Source: Rachicladosporium sp. CCFEE 5018
Taxonomy: Eukaryota > Ascomycota > Dothideomycetes > Cladosporiales > Cladosporiaceae
Length of the DNA stretch: 27,485 bases
NCBI GenBank assembly: GCA_002077045.2
Contig: KZ111174.1
Location: forward strand, 80,114 to 107,598
Reading direction: 5' to 3'
Below, in pieces: positions 18,379 through 27,485 of this stretch. Under the pieces are notes generated by a model. That model was not told where the DNA came from and ran no database searches. It was given only the letters and a program-made list of their open reading frames with translations. The translations under genes and the position numbers were made by a program. Each line of letters starts with the position of its first letter. Within the stretch, counting starts at the first letter, position 1.

Positions 18379-20258
18379 CCACAGCATCACCGCTGCGGTT
18401 CCGCGGCGCCTCCACCCCTTCCATACAATGCCTCATCCCCTCGAAACGGTCCCGGGGACTCGCCTCCGAAGCCCCCATCAATAATAGTCCCCGCTACGCT
18501 GTCCTGGGCAGTGGCATCACCGGTCTCGCCACAGCCTACTTTGTTAGTCAACAGATCCCCCGGGCGAAAGTCACGGTCTTCGAGGCGAAAGATAGGATTG
18601 GAGGATGGCTGGCTAGTAAACGGGTGGACGTCAAGGATGGCACAATACTGTTTGAAGGGGGTCCAAGGACCCTAAGACCAGCGCAAAATGGGGTGTTGGC
18701 GGCGAGGCTGGTATGGCCACTGATTCGCAAGGGTTCGGGAGGATTTGGGCTGACAGGCATGGCATAGATCCAGGAGCTCGACTTGGGCAAAGATGCGATC
18801 TTCACGCAGAACAGCTCGCCAGCCGCGATCAATCGATACTTGTACTACCCGAATCGACTGGTCCGCATGCCACACCCTTCTTTCGGCGTGTGGGAGAACT
18901 TTCGTACTCTTACGTCAGAGCCCGTGTTCGCCACTGCTGTCTGGTCGGGGTTGAAAGAGTTCTTCAAAGAGCCCAGGAGTGCTAAGATCACAGACGAGAG
19001 TATCGCCAGTTTTTTCTCACGGCGTTTGAGCAAAGAGATGGTCGATCGGATTCTTTCCGGGGTCATACACGGGATCTACGCTGGAGACGTGGAGCAGCTG
19101 AGCGCGAAGAGCTTGTTTCCCAAGCTTTACAGGGATGAAGTGACGCAGACGAGTATCATCAAGGGCATGCTCATGTCTGCTACTGAGGGCCTAGAGATGC
19201 CGAAGCGGGAGGGGGAATTTCTGGCTGAGATGAAGGCGTTTGCTTGGGATCCGCTGCTCAAGGCTACGCTAAAGGACACTAGTGTATTCACTTTCCGCGA
19301 TGGAATGGGTATGCTCTCGGACGCACTGGCGAGGAAACTGTGGGCGAACGAGAACGTGGAATTCAAGACTTCTACACCTGTCAAGTCACTCGCGCCCACC
19401 GAGAACAAGACCGGCATCGACATCACGACGTTCACGAACGCTGAGGCTCAACGCTTCGATCACGTCGTCTCCTGCCTTTCACCTGATCATCTCAACGCCC
19501 TCGCACCACCCACGACGACCATCGCCCCAGAGACTCCATCGGTGACGGTGATGACAGTAAACCTCTACTTCCGCGAACCCGACCTCCATCCTCCCGGTTT
19601 CGGCTATCTCATCCCGCGCGCCACGCCCTTCGAGCAGAACCCCGAACGCGCTTTAGGCGTCGTCTTCGACACAACCTACGCGCCTTCTTACATGGACACC
19701 GACTCCGCAACGTGGCACACAGCTGATATGGACGTCCTAAAAGCGCAAAGAGAGGCTGGCCGGATGATTAATGTGAATGATTTTGGGTGGTACAACTTCC
19801 CCGAGAAACCCGTCGTCCAAGATACCGTGCCCAATCGTGGAACGAAGCTTACTGTAATGCTGGGGGGACACTGGTGGAATGACTGGCCTGCTTATCCCGA
19901 CGAGAAGGAGGGGCTAGCTATGGCGAGATCGATCCTCAAACGCCATCTGAACATAACGCAAGAGCCCGAAGCTTTCCAAGTAAACCTCCAGAAAGACTGT
20001 ATCCCGCAGTACACTGTCGGCCACGAGGCACGACTGATGAAGGCGCATAACGAGCTTTGGAAAAGCTACAAAGGCCGGCTCCGCGTGGCAGGAAGCTGGA
20101 TTCAGGGTGTGGGCGTCAATGACTGCTTGCGGAGTGCGTATGATGTTGTGAAGGGATTGCGGGATGGAAGCGATGGGACAGGTCTGGAGCAGATTGGGCG
20201 GGACGAGTATGTGAGGCTGAAACCTGTGAGGAGGGTCCAGGAGACGGACAGTGCGTGA
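18354..20258 (+). CDS. HEM14: Protoporphyrinogen oxidase, mitochondrial, copy 2
   Basis: Exons 18354-18710 and 18768-20258, 615 residues, no gaps against copy 1. The FAD motif, presequence and C-terminal segment are all intact, so both copies look functional. The intron is 57 nt with GTATGG donor, CTGAC branch and TAG acceptor. Residue differences are few and mild (for example Val/Ile, Thr/Ala, Pro/Ala), while silent differences are common up to about 19899 and then nearly vanish. Confidence 0.95.
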
Positions 20259-20714
20259 AGCGCCCAATGTCGAGATATATGCAAGCGAAAAGCACTTTCT
20301 ATCGTACGCTCGTCCCTTGGCGGCAGCAATTTACGAAACCTCAGACAGGCCACCGACCTTGGACTCGCATGGGTGTTTGGTCATTGTGTGATTGATAGTG
20401 CGAAAGTCCCCTCGACCTGCTGCGTACCTTCGCTTCTCCGGAAGTCTGAAACGCTGCGCTGCTTCTATAACGTGCCTCAGTGCAATCGCTTGACCGTGAG
20501 ACGCTGATCGGATTTGCGTTGGACTGAACGCTCCGGTCTCTACAGCGTCTCTCACGAGCGCGGTGATGATTTCTCGCGTTACTACGGCCAAGTCGAAAGC
20601 AGCACTTGAACCGTTTCAGACATCTGGAGAAGCGAAGGTTACTGTGAACGCAGGATACAAGACGAGCCTTCCTTTGGGACGCGGATAGGCCACGTGCATG
20701 TATCGTGTCGGCCG
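20259..20714. other. Convergent intergenic region, oxidase copy 2 / HET gene
   Basis: 456 bp between two 3' ends. The first 249 bp (to 20507) are shared with copy 1 (11200-11448); from 20508 the sequence is unique. I see no gene here. Confidence 0.6.
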
Positions 20715-22500
20715 TCATCTCAGCTCAAAGACGGTCTCTCGACCGCGCATGGCGTGGAATATGGCTTCGACTTCACCATGCACAATGCCTTGGAGGTACG
20801 CTGGGCCCACGAGTTGGTGGCGCCCCTGCAAATCACTGCGCAAGATCACTGGGAACGGCGCTCCATGTAGCGCCGCTACAGTATCCCCCTTGCGCATGAC
20901 ACGAGGGCCTAAGCCGGGTTTCCCACCTTCGGTCAAGAAAATACAGCGATTGCTCGCGTGGCCGAAATAACATGATGCCGCTGCTTCGTGCTCGGCGCGC
21001 GCGCTCTCCGCCGGCTCCCTGGGTTCGCTGAGATAGGTGACAAACTCTTGTGCTGCGTCAATGTCGCGAGTATCTGCTCGAGTCCCGTCGGGACGGTCTC
21101 CGGCAATCAGTGCTTCGGCAACTGCACGAAAGGATACGTCGCACAAGCCTGCTTTTGCCTTGCAGAAGCCTTTCAAGAGTATGCAGAATTTGCAGAATTG
21201 TCCAAATTCGTTTCTTAGCGGCGGCGTGACTTCATCGACACTACCGACTATGATGCCCTGAACGTGCAGAATCGTTAAATTTGCATCTTCCCTGTCGATA
21301 GGATAGACTCCAGCGGGAGTATAGGAACGACCATGATCACCAGGCAAACCGTCACCGTCAAGCCCGCTGTCCCACTCCCGGTCGACGCGTACAGCCGAGG
21401 ACGGTATGCCGCTAGAATCAAGGTCGTCGTCGCGATGGTGTATATCGCGGAAGAGCCATAGGTTCCGGCTCTCCTCGATAGCTCAACGTGTCGCAATCGC
21501 CAGTACCTCGGCCAACGGCTTGGTGTAATCTGGCCGCAAGTTGGAAACTTGATCCCGAGATAATAAGCCCGCGGTAGCATACACTCCGTCTCTAAGTTCA
21601 GTCTTCTCAAAAATGTGGCCGCATTGGATGAGATCGGAGATATTTACGCTCCATCCAGCATACCACCCGTGCTCGCGGTCGACGAATTCGAACAGACGAG
21701 ACCCACAACTGCGCCCAGCGGTAGCCGCTGGTGACAACTTGATATTCCACTCTTTATACTGGTCCCATCGGATGGCACGCAGGACGTCTAAAAGCTCAAG
21801 CTCGATGGACCCCAGCAAAGCTACGTTTCGAGGGGCCAGTGCAACCTCCTGCAGGACCCAGAGGCGTCTGAACAACGCATCAGCGTCCATGCGGTCAACA
21901 GGAGTTCGACGTACCTTAGCAAGGGCAGTTCTAACAATGCTATCTCAGCATCTCTGTCGACTTTGAATGCAAAAGGAGTCGCGGACCACTTCAATGACGC
22001 GCCATTGTTTGACAGTGTGGCACCCAGCGACCTGAAATGATCCGTATCCGAACTTGCATCTTGGTTAATGTCATCAATGGTTTCGAGGACCCGGAAGTCA
22101 TGTCTTCTTCAAGCATGCCCAGGAAGACTAAATTGCATGATGATCCAGAGTAGATACCTCCCATGCACACAACCTGTGCGCTGCGCTCATGTATGTCAAC
22201 TTGATTGATACAGACCGCATCAATCCAAAGAACCCGTTCACGGTCAACATGGCGAACCCGCTTGAGTACCGTTTCGGTGTTCGCGGGCACCAGCAGAAGT
22301 TGGTCATTCACCAAGATCTCAGCTACGGGTGTTGGGTCACCCCATGCATAGGAAATGGTCTCGTAACGTGGGCGTTGATCGTCCGACAGATCGGCATGGC
22401 GCAAGTAGGCGTAAATGGGTTGGCTGCCCTCCCCAGGCGAGACGTGGAGCAGCCTGAAGCTCTTGGCCGCCAGAGGGCGGTAAACCAGGTTCGCTGCCAT
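20715..22500 (-). pseudogene. HET-domain (heterokaryon incompatibility) protein, apparently broken
   Basis: From ATG 22500-22498 the frame reads a classic HET domain: YETISYAWGDP, then VLWIDAVCINQVDIHERSAQV and GIYSGSSCNLVFLG. Near 22097-22099 the frame must shift by one base (a missing base) to continue with FRVLETIDDINQDASSD. An intron at 21914-21868 (47 nt, GTACGT donor, CAG acceptor) then joins LPLL to RRLWVLQEVALAP, the next HET signature. The frame meets TGA at 21485-21483 after VLAIATR, but the same frame goes on without further stops through GLGPRVMRKGDTVAALHGAPFPVILR to a natural stop at 20715. Intact HET proteins trigger cell death when incompatible fungal hyphae fuse. Two lesions suggest a decayed gene, though base errors would look the same. 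It stands just outside the duplicated block. Confidence 0.8.
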
Positions 22501-23158
22501 CTACGCTGCAGAGCTCATAGTATGCATCGATGTAACAAAGACGAAGCTCACAATGACTAGACGGAAAGGATCATTGTAAGGTAGCCTGACGAGTACAGAG
22601 GTACGGTCAGGTGGTTGCGAACTTGCTTCTTCTGCGTTCCGAAGAGGCGGAGTGATGCAGCCGCGGGGGACAGCTCGATCGCGCATGACTACAGTAGCCA
22701 CCTTGCGCATCTGACATTTTGGTATGCCTCGATTTGTGCTCCCATATGTTGCATCCGAAGTCGAGATCAAGGGTAGGGGAACGTTCGAGTGAAAGTTAGT
22801 CACGTGCGAGTCCCACTTTAACGACCTGCCTCCTATGTAGTAAAGTGCCTTCACCTGCAATCTGCCTTTCGCCCACTTGCTATCGAACGGACATATTTGT
22901 TGCACAGCGGGATTGACAACTCAGCCTCGTGCCGCGCAAGGCAAACATCCAGCCTTCTGTACGCCCCGAGCAGTGAGCGTGGACAGCTTTACAGGCGGCC
23001 TTACGAAGCGAGCTCCCAGCTTCGAGCTCCGGCGAGGCTACATCTGGTGCTAGCACTGGTGTCAAAGCAGATGCGCTTTATGTCTTTCATTCACTAAACA
23101 GCCACTGGCATGCCACAGGACTGACTGGTGACAACGTTTCGAGGATTAGCACGAGGGG
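22501..23158. promoter_or_regulatory. Divergent intergenic region, HET gene / J-like gene
   Basis: 658 bp between two starts. A minus-strand frame (22501-22905) abuts the HET start but has no recognisable domain and is most likely chance. No core promoter motif stands out. Confidence 0.5.
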
Positions 23159-24895
23159 ATGGCCCATTCGCGGACATCGAGACCCAGTAGGCAGGACCAG
23201 CAAAGCATGCCGGGACTGAACTCCAGTCAGCGATCATGGACTGATCCCTCTGGCATGCACTTCACAGTGAAGACTACTTCCTACACCAGCCCTGGCCTCT
23301 CATTCGCTCTCAACGGGGGGAGTACATCTTTCGCCTCACCCGATGCGACAAGATCGAGCAATGCTGGCGCCGGCCTGGTAGGAGGGCTGCTGGGCGGTGC
23401 ACTCGGACTGTTGGACGGTATGATGTCGCTACAGCGGCAGCAGCAGCAACGTCGAGCTCAGCGGACGATCAACGGGGCAACGAGCCAACCAGTACTGCCT
23501 GTCTTCGTCGAGGAGAGTGATGAGAGCGACTCGAATACATCCTTTGAGAACGAGTCGGATCATGATGGTAACACGAGGTCGCGGGGTTCAGTCTTCGGGA
23601 AGCTGCGGACGAGGCTACAGAGCGGTTTACCACAGCAAGGGAACACTCGAGGTATGGACGGCCGGCAGCGGACTGCTACACGGGGACGACAGGACGAGAA
23701 GCCGCAGATGCGCGCGCGAGAGGTCTCGGTACCGTCTATGGAGAGTGATGCGGCCGCTTTCTCCACACGTGGCAGGCTTGACCAGGACGAGATATCGTAC
23801 ATCAATGGTGCACTCATTGAGCTGGAGCAGTCTGTGGAGCGTCAGAAGCAATCCTACCTCCGGGCCAAGAGGCGGTACCAGCAAGCCTCGCAGCGGACCA
23901 TGATCGAGTCGCTGTACATAGAAGATTTGCTAGACGAGATGACATCGCGCGAGCAGTCCTACACCCGAGGCACACAGCGGCTGGAGGAGCTGAAGCGCAT
24001 AGCTAGGGACGCTGCAAGGCGATCACGGCCGAGACCAGAGACTCGTCAGACTGCACCGCAGCAGCGTCCGAGGGCACAGCCGGAGCTCTATACTCATCAA
24101 GTGCCGTTGCCACATAGCTCAGCAACATACTCAAGACCTCAGACAGCCAACATCGACCCTCTCTTCCAAGCATTCCAGTCTTTCGGCAGCTTCGGCACAT
24201 CCGCGCAGCCAAATGTATTCGATCGTCTATTTGATCAGATGGAAGCGGATCTGGGTGCAAGGAGCAATACGAATGGCTTCTACTTCACCACTAGTGGTAC
24301 AGTACCGAGACAGCACCCTACTTTCAGTTCCACCCGCCCTACGTACACCTCGACAGGACCAGCACCAGGTCCAATACCAAGCTACACGACGTACAATGTG
24401 GTTCCGGACCCGCCACTTCAGACGTTTCCCAACGCACTGAGACCCGATGAGGCACTCAATCTCTACGAGACCTACAACAATCGATGGCGCGCTCTTACTT
24501 CGATCGATGCTCTTGTACCGTATCCCACGCGCTCGCTCAAGGCTGCGAGCCTGCTGGATCCGACCACAATCCCGCATCCCACCGCGCCTGACTGGTCGTC
24601 CGAGCAGATCATGCAAGCGAACACTCAGCTGTTCTTCTTGCTTGCGTTCAAGCTGCAGCCGGTGGTCATGCCCAATGGGACTATTCAGGTTGATCGCGCG
24701 AATGTGCTGGAGACAAATGTGACTGCGCTGAAGGCTGCTCTGAAGAAGGAAAAGATGCGCTGGCACTCGGATACGCTGGGTAGGCGTAATGGCGGCGGCA
24801 CTCTAGTCAATGGTGGCCTGCAGAAAGATGAGAAGGCCAGGGCAGTCTTCCACGGAGTGTGTGGGTTGATGGAGATCATTAACGGCAATGCCTGA
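23159..24895 (+). CDS. Fungal protein with coiled coil and degenerate J-like C-terminus
   Basis: An intronless frame of 578 residues. Residues 1-65 are Ser/Thr/Gln-rich; about 70-90 is a Gly-rich hydrophobic stretch (GAGLVGGLLGGALGLLDGMM) that could insert in or associate with a membrane. Acidic and basic low-complexity sequence follows, then a likely coiled coil at roughly 205-290, rich in Glu, Arg and Gln. After a Pro/Thr-rich linker, residues 430-578 look folded: the final part reads KKEKMRWHSDTLGRR (Trp 535, Asp 538), then KDEKARAVFHGVCGLMEII. This resembles fungal proteins with a RWHPD motif reminiscent of the HPD of J domains; here Pro is replaced by Ser. Function is unknown, and a co-chaperone role cannot be assumed. 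Confidence 0.75.
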   Translation: MAHSRTSRPSRQDQQSMPGLNSSQRSWTDPSGMHFTVKTTSYTSPGLSFALNGGSTSFASPDATRSSNAGAGLVGGLLGGALGLLDGMMSLQRQQQQRRAQRTINGATSQPVLPVFVEESDESDSNTSFENESDHDGNTRSRGSVFGKLRTRLQSGLPQQGNTRGMDGRQRTATRGRQDEKPQMRAREVSVPSMESDAAAFSTRGRLDQDEISYINGALIELEQSVERQKQSYLRAKRRYQQASQRTMIESLYIEDLLDEMTSREQSYTRGTQRLEELKRIARDAARRSRPRPETRQTAPQQRPRAQPELYTHQVPLPHSSATYSRPQTANIDPLFQAFQSFGSFGTSAQPNVFDRLFDQMEADLGARSNTNGFYFTTSGTVPRQHPTFSSTRPTYTSTGPAPGPIPSYTTYNVVPDPPLQTFPNALRPDEALNLYETYNNRWRALTSIDALVPYPTRSLKAASLLDPTTIPHPTAPDWSSEQIMQANTQLFFLLAFKLQPVVMPNGTIQVDRANVLETNVTALKAALKKEKMRWHSDTLGRRNGGGTLVNGGLQKDEKARAVFHGVCGLMEIINGNA

Positions 24896-25193
24896 TGAAT
24901 TCTGATGGGCGGTGATGGTTTGACGTTCCTATGATACCAGGATTAATTTTAGTGTAGCGCGAGTAAACGAACATGAACTTAAACGACACCGGCTGCCAAA
25001 GCGCAGGCCTTTGACTGAACAACGATCGAAAGACTCGACTCTACAGTCACTAGAGACACAGCGTGGCCCAGTCAATGTTGACCAGAACAGCAGTACACGC
25101 GTTGAATCTGCAGGTCTTTCTTATGCTGCATCCTCTCTGGAAGTAAGTACACTTCCTCTCCGACACCTTGTCTAAGCTTCCTCATTTCTTGTT

Positions 25194-27173
25194 ATGGATC
25201 GTCCACATCAGCAGCCAGACACTGGCCAATACGCACAGCAACCAGAGCATGGCCAGCAGCCCGGATACTTTGACCAGGCAGCAGCGGACCCTCAAGCGCC
25301 TGATATGCAGTACGCACAACAACCAGCTTGTGCAGGTGGACAGCCGCAAGCATATTATCAAGGTAGTCAGCATGGAAGTCAGCATGGTCCTCCCCAGAAT
25401 CAGTATCAGCAGCAGCCACTGGACCCCCATATGCACTACCAACAGGTACCTCATTATCCTAATCAGCCGGATGCGCCGTACGCTGGGCAGACCGCATCGC
25501 AAGTCGCTCCGCAGATGTATCAGCAAGCGCCTGAGCAGCAAGCACAGTATGCTGATCCACAAACTTATCAGGTGGAACTTCAACAGCAGCAGCACGGACA
25601 GTATCTACCAGAGCCTGGCTTTGAACCTCAGCAGCCGCAGTACATGCCGCGGTCTGATCCTGGACAGCAGCAAAACCATGCTCAGCAGCCTGGAAAGCCG
25701 GTGCCACAGCCATACCCTGCACCAGCTGTCTCGCAGAGGAGCCGACATGCCGGGCCTGGAAACGGAGGAGCGCAAACGGCATCTCGAGCATCACAAGCGA
25801 ACGCGTTCCCGCCGAGTGTACCGTCGTTGACGTCGAGTCTGACATCAACAGCGCGCCCTGCTGTTGCGCCTTCGAGCCACGGATCTCAGCGCACCCATCG
25901 TAGCCATCGGTCACAGGGACCTCAGCAGTTCCCTCCGCAGCCTCAAACGCTTCCGCAGATGACTGAGTTTGTGCGAGCGCCTGCGCAGGCGGCTGAGTAC
26001 CAGCAAGGATCTCCTCAAGCTGCGCAATATGCTCAGGCTCCTCCGCAGGCTGCCGCGTACCAGCAAAGTCCTGCGCAAACCGTTCAGCACCCTCAGCTAG
26101 CACCGCGAGCTAGTGTTCACCCGGCAGCTCCACCAGTCGTCGACCCGAGACATGTACATTTTCGGCAACCGTCCACCTCGACCATCCCACAACAACAGCC
26201 CTACAACGCTGTCCCTCCCCCTACCAACCCAGCTGCTGGGCTGAATTCCACTCAACGCGCTGCTCTTCGCGAACGGGACCTCCAGTCCGCCCATCAGCGC
26301 ATCACATCACTCCAGTCCGAACGCGAAGCCGCGGACGTGGCCCTTGCATACCAAGAATCTCTCCGGCATGCCAAAGATCCAGACGACGCGATGCTCCGCC
26401 GTGTGCTGCGGCTATCACTGAATGACTACACGGCGCAATTTGGGATGGACGAGGAAGCCCAGGTTGCTGAAGCGTTGAAGAGATCGCAGGGTGATGCGCC
26501 TGACATGGACGACGAGGAGTTGAGACAGCAGATCCATGTAGCGCAGATGAGGAGTCTAGAGGAGCTGGCTGAGCGGCTGCAGAGGAGAGCCATTTCTGTC
26601 GAGGACGTGGGTGGAGCGTCTAGAGTAGGTGGAAGCTCGAGACGACACGGCAACTCGCGCAGAGGTGGCGAAGCAGACTCCCACGCCAGCTCTATGAGAT
26701 CGGAGACTGCTAGATCCAGCACTGCACGGGATTGCACACCGAGACCGCACAGAGACAGGACGTCACATGTACGATCACCCTTGGCGAATGCGGTTCCGCA
26801 ATTTGACGTTGGCTCAGTCCGCTCGTGGGCTCCGACACCGACGTTCCAGGATCCGCCTCTGGCCTCTGCCCCTACGTTCGTCAGCTACGATCCGCAGATC
26901 GTCTCCCAGTCGCACCCTGGCATTCCTCCGCCAAGGCCGCTTACCCCAACGCCACCAGTCAGTATGGACGCTGCGCAGCATGCCAGGAATGTCGAGGAGT
27001 CAGAGAGGGCTAGACTCTTTGCTGAGCATGCGCGTAGGTATGGTGGACAGGAAGGGGACGCAAACGGAGGAGACCAGGCTCAGACGGTGGATGGCAGTGC
27101 GTATGATGTGCGTACGGTCCATCCAGGGCAGAGTTCGAGGAGTGGTTATTTTGGGGCTGATCGTCAGCAATAA
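25194..27173 (+). CDS. Gln/Pro-rich protein with UIM-like motifs
   Basis: An intronless frame of 659 residues. Residues 1-330 are dominated by Gln, Pro, Ala and Tyr, with a loose repeat of the form P-Q-A-A-x-Y-x-Q (about 260-300). A helical stretch starting near 355 (LNSTQRAALRERDLQSAHQR) leads to two ubiquitin-interacting-motif-like segments: DDAMLRRVLRLSLND (397-411) and DEEAQVAEALKRSQGD (419-434), the second fitting the hydrophobic-x-x-Ala-x-x-x-Ser-x-x-acid pattern well. A further acidic helix follows to about 465. The C-terminal ~190 residues are Ser/Arg/Pro-rich and probably disordered. It may bind ubiquitinated partners; I do not recognise a named orthologue. It lies 298 bp downstream of the J-like gene on the same strand. 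A GTAAGT at 25143-25148 could be the donor of a 5' UTR intron. Confidence 0.7.
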   Translation: MDRPHQQPDTGQYAQQPEHGQQPGYFDQAAADPQAPDMQYAQQPACAGGQPQAYYQGSQHGSQHGPPQNQYQQQPLDPHMHYQQVPHYPNQPDAPYAGQTASQVAPQMYQQAPEQQAQYADPQTYQVELQQQQHGQYLPEPGFEPQQPQYMPRSDPGQQQNHAQQPGKPVPQPYPAPAVSQRSRHAGPGNGGAQTASRASQANAFPPSVPSLTSSLTSTARPAVAPSSHGSQRTHRSHRSQGPQQFPPQPQTLPQMTEFVRAPAQAAEYQQGSPQAAQYAQAPPQAAAYQQSPAQTVQHPQLAPRASVHPAAPPVVDPRHVHFRQPSTSTIPQQQPYNAVPPPTNPAAGLNSTQRAALRERDLQSAHQRITSLQSEREAADVALAYQESLRHAKDPDDAMLRRVLRLSLNDYTAQFGMDEEAQVAEALKRSQGDAPDMDDEELRQQIHVAQMRSLEELAERLQRRAISVEDVGGASRVGGSSRRHGNSRRGGEADSHASSMRSETARSSTARDCTPRPHRDRTSHVRSPLANAVPQFDVGSVRSWAPTPTFQDPPLASAPTFVSYDPQIVSQSHPGIPPPRPLTPTPPVSMDAAQHARNVEESERARLFAEHARRYGGQEGDANGGDQAQTVDGSAYDVRTVHPGQSSRSGYFGADRQQ

Positions 27174-27411
27174 TGTGGGACACAAGCTTACACGTAGATA
27201 AGGTGTAGACCATTGACCGTATGGATGATGTGTAATCATGCCAATGACTCGTGAACAGCTCTGCGTCTCCATATTGTTCATGTAGACATTATTATGAGTA
27301 TCCCCGGTATAGCCGATTCTATTCTGTGCATCCAGCGCACTCCACGCCATGGAAGACATGTCGCTGTCCATATGAACTCTGTCAACTCGAATACCGCCTT
27401 CGTGGCCAGCT

Positions 27412-27485
27412 TCATCCGACTAGGGCGTCATACTTCCGCTCTTTGCCCTTGCTCTCGACTTTACCGCCGCCAAAGGCTTCAAGCT
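27412..27485 (-). CDS. 3' end of a minus-strand gene cut by the window edge
   Basis: Reading inward from the right edge on the minus strand, one frame gives 23 residues (LEAFGGGKVESKGKERKYDA and three more) before a TGA at 27414-27412. The Gly/Lys/Glu composition looks like a genuine hydrophilic protein C-terminus, unlike the other frames. It is too short to name. The 27174-27411 interval between it and the Gln-rich gene shows nothing else. Confidence 0.35.
   Translation of the reverse strand, partial: LEAFGGGKVESKGKERKYDALVG

Larger units (their letters stand above)
11549..20507. repeat. Copy 2 of the ~8.95 kb duplicated block
   Basis: Collinear with 2510-11448 and starting at the first base after the gap. 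Gene order and strands are the same. Differences from copy 1 are mostly synonymous in genes, apart from a nonsense codon in the MOSC gene. At its right end the sequence continues into unique DNA that holds the HET-domain gene. Confidence 0.95.

Noticed and set aside
2510..20507. Segmental duplication by a transposon
   Set aside because: No transposase, terminal inverted repeats, LTRs or target-site duplications are seen at the block ends, and the inner boundary is a contig gap.
25168..26103. Other-frame and antisense frames inside the Gln-rich gene
   Set aside because: Repeated CAG/CCA-type codons keep other frames open by composition; only the plus frame from 25194 has a coherent domain layout.
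1..27485. CRISPR array, phage, defence island, bacterial operon or biosynthetic cluster
   Set aside because: No regularly spaced repeats, no ribosome-binding-site-led gene strings and no core synthase genes; spliceosomal introns show the DNA is eukaryotic.

Overview
The window looks like nuclear DNA of a filamentous ascomycete (Pezizomycotina). Evidence: short GT-AG introns of 47-59 nt with CTGAC/CTAAC branch sites, a HET-domain gene, a fungal rhodopsin-like (SAT4-type) membrane protein, and widely spaced single genes on both strands. A Dothideomycete is my guess. A hybrid or partly diploid genome of the Hortaea werneckii kind would fit the doubled gene block, but species cannot be read from this sequence.

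Layout. 1-2509 is a single-copy left flank: 1-1758 has no gene I can support, then the rhodopsin-like gene begins (five exons, 1759-3146). 2510-11448 and 11549-20507 are two copies of one ~8.95 kb block, separated by exactly 100 Ns. Each copy carries, in order: the rhodopsin-like gene (+; only its 3' part in copy 2), a patatin-like protein (-), a MOSC-domain protein (+), a protein of unknown family (-) and protoporphyrinogen oxidase (+). The right flank 20508-27485 is single copy: a broken HET-domain gene (-), a protein with a degenerate J-like C-terminus (+), a Gln-rich protein with UIM-like motifs (+), and the 3' tip of a minus-strand gene at the edge.

The main result concerns architecture. 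The block shared by the copies begins exactly where the second contig starts (11549 matches 2510) and ends exactly where the first contig stops (11448 matches 20507). That is what two unmerged overlapping contigs (alleles or homeologs) look like, so the apparent tandem duplication may be an assembly artefact. Divergence is patchy: about 9% in places, under 1% in others, including both ends of the overlap.

Comparing the copies works like a two-sequence alignment and exposes several things. The patatin-like protein lacks its nucleophile serine (GTGTG) in both copies yet is otherwise well conserved. The second MOSC copy has one nonsense codon while everything after it stays in frame. A 16-codon upstream ORF overlapping the protoporphyrinogen oxidase start is kept with only synonymous differences. 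A 163-bp block between the patatin and MOSC genes is unusually conserved and ends near a candidate splice donor.

How the genes work together: no common pathway is evident. Protoporphyrinogen oxidase (haem) and the MOSC protein (molybdenum cofactor) are both cofactor-linked, but this looks like ordinary gene order, not a cluster. I see no defence system, transposon, CRISPR array or biosynthetic cluster.
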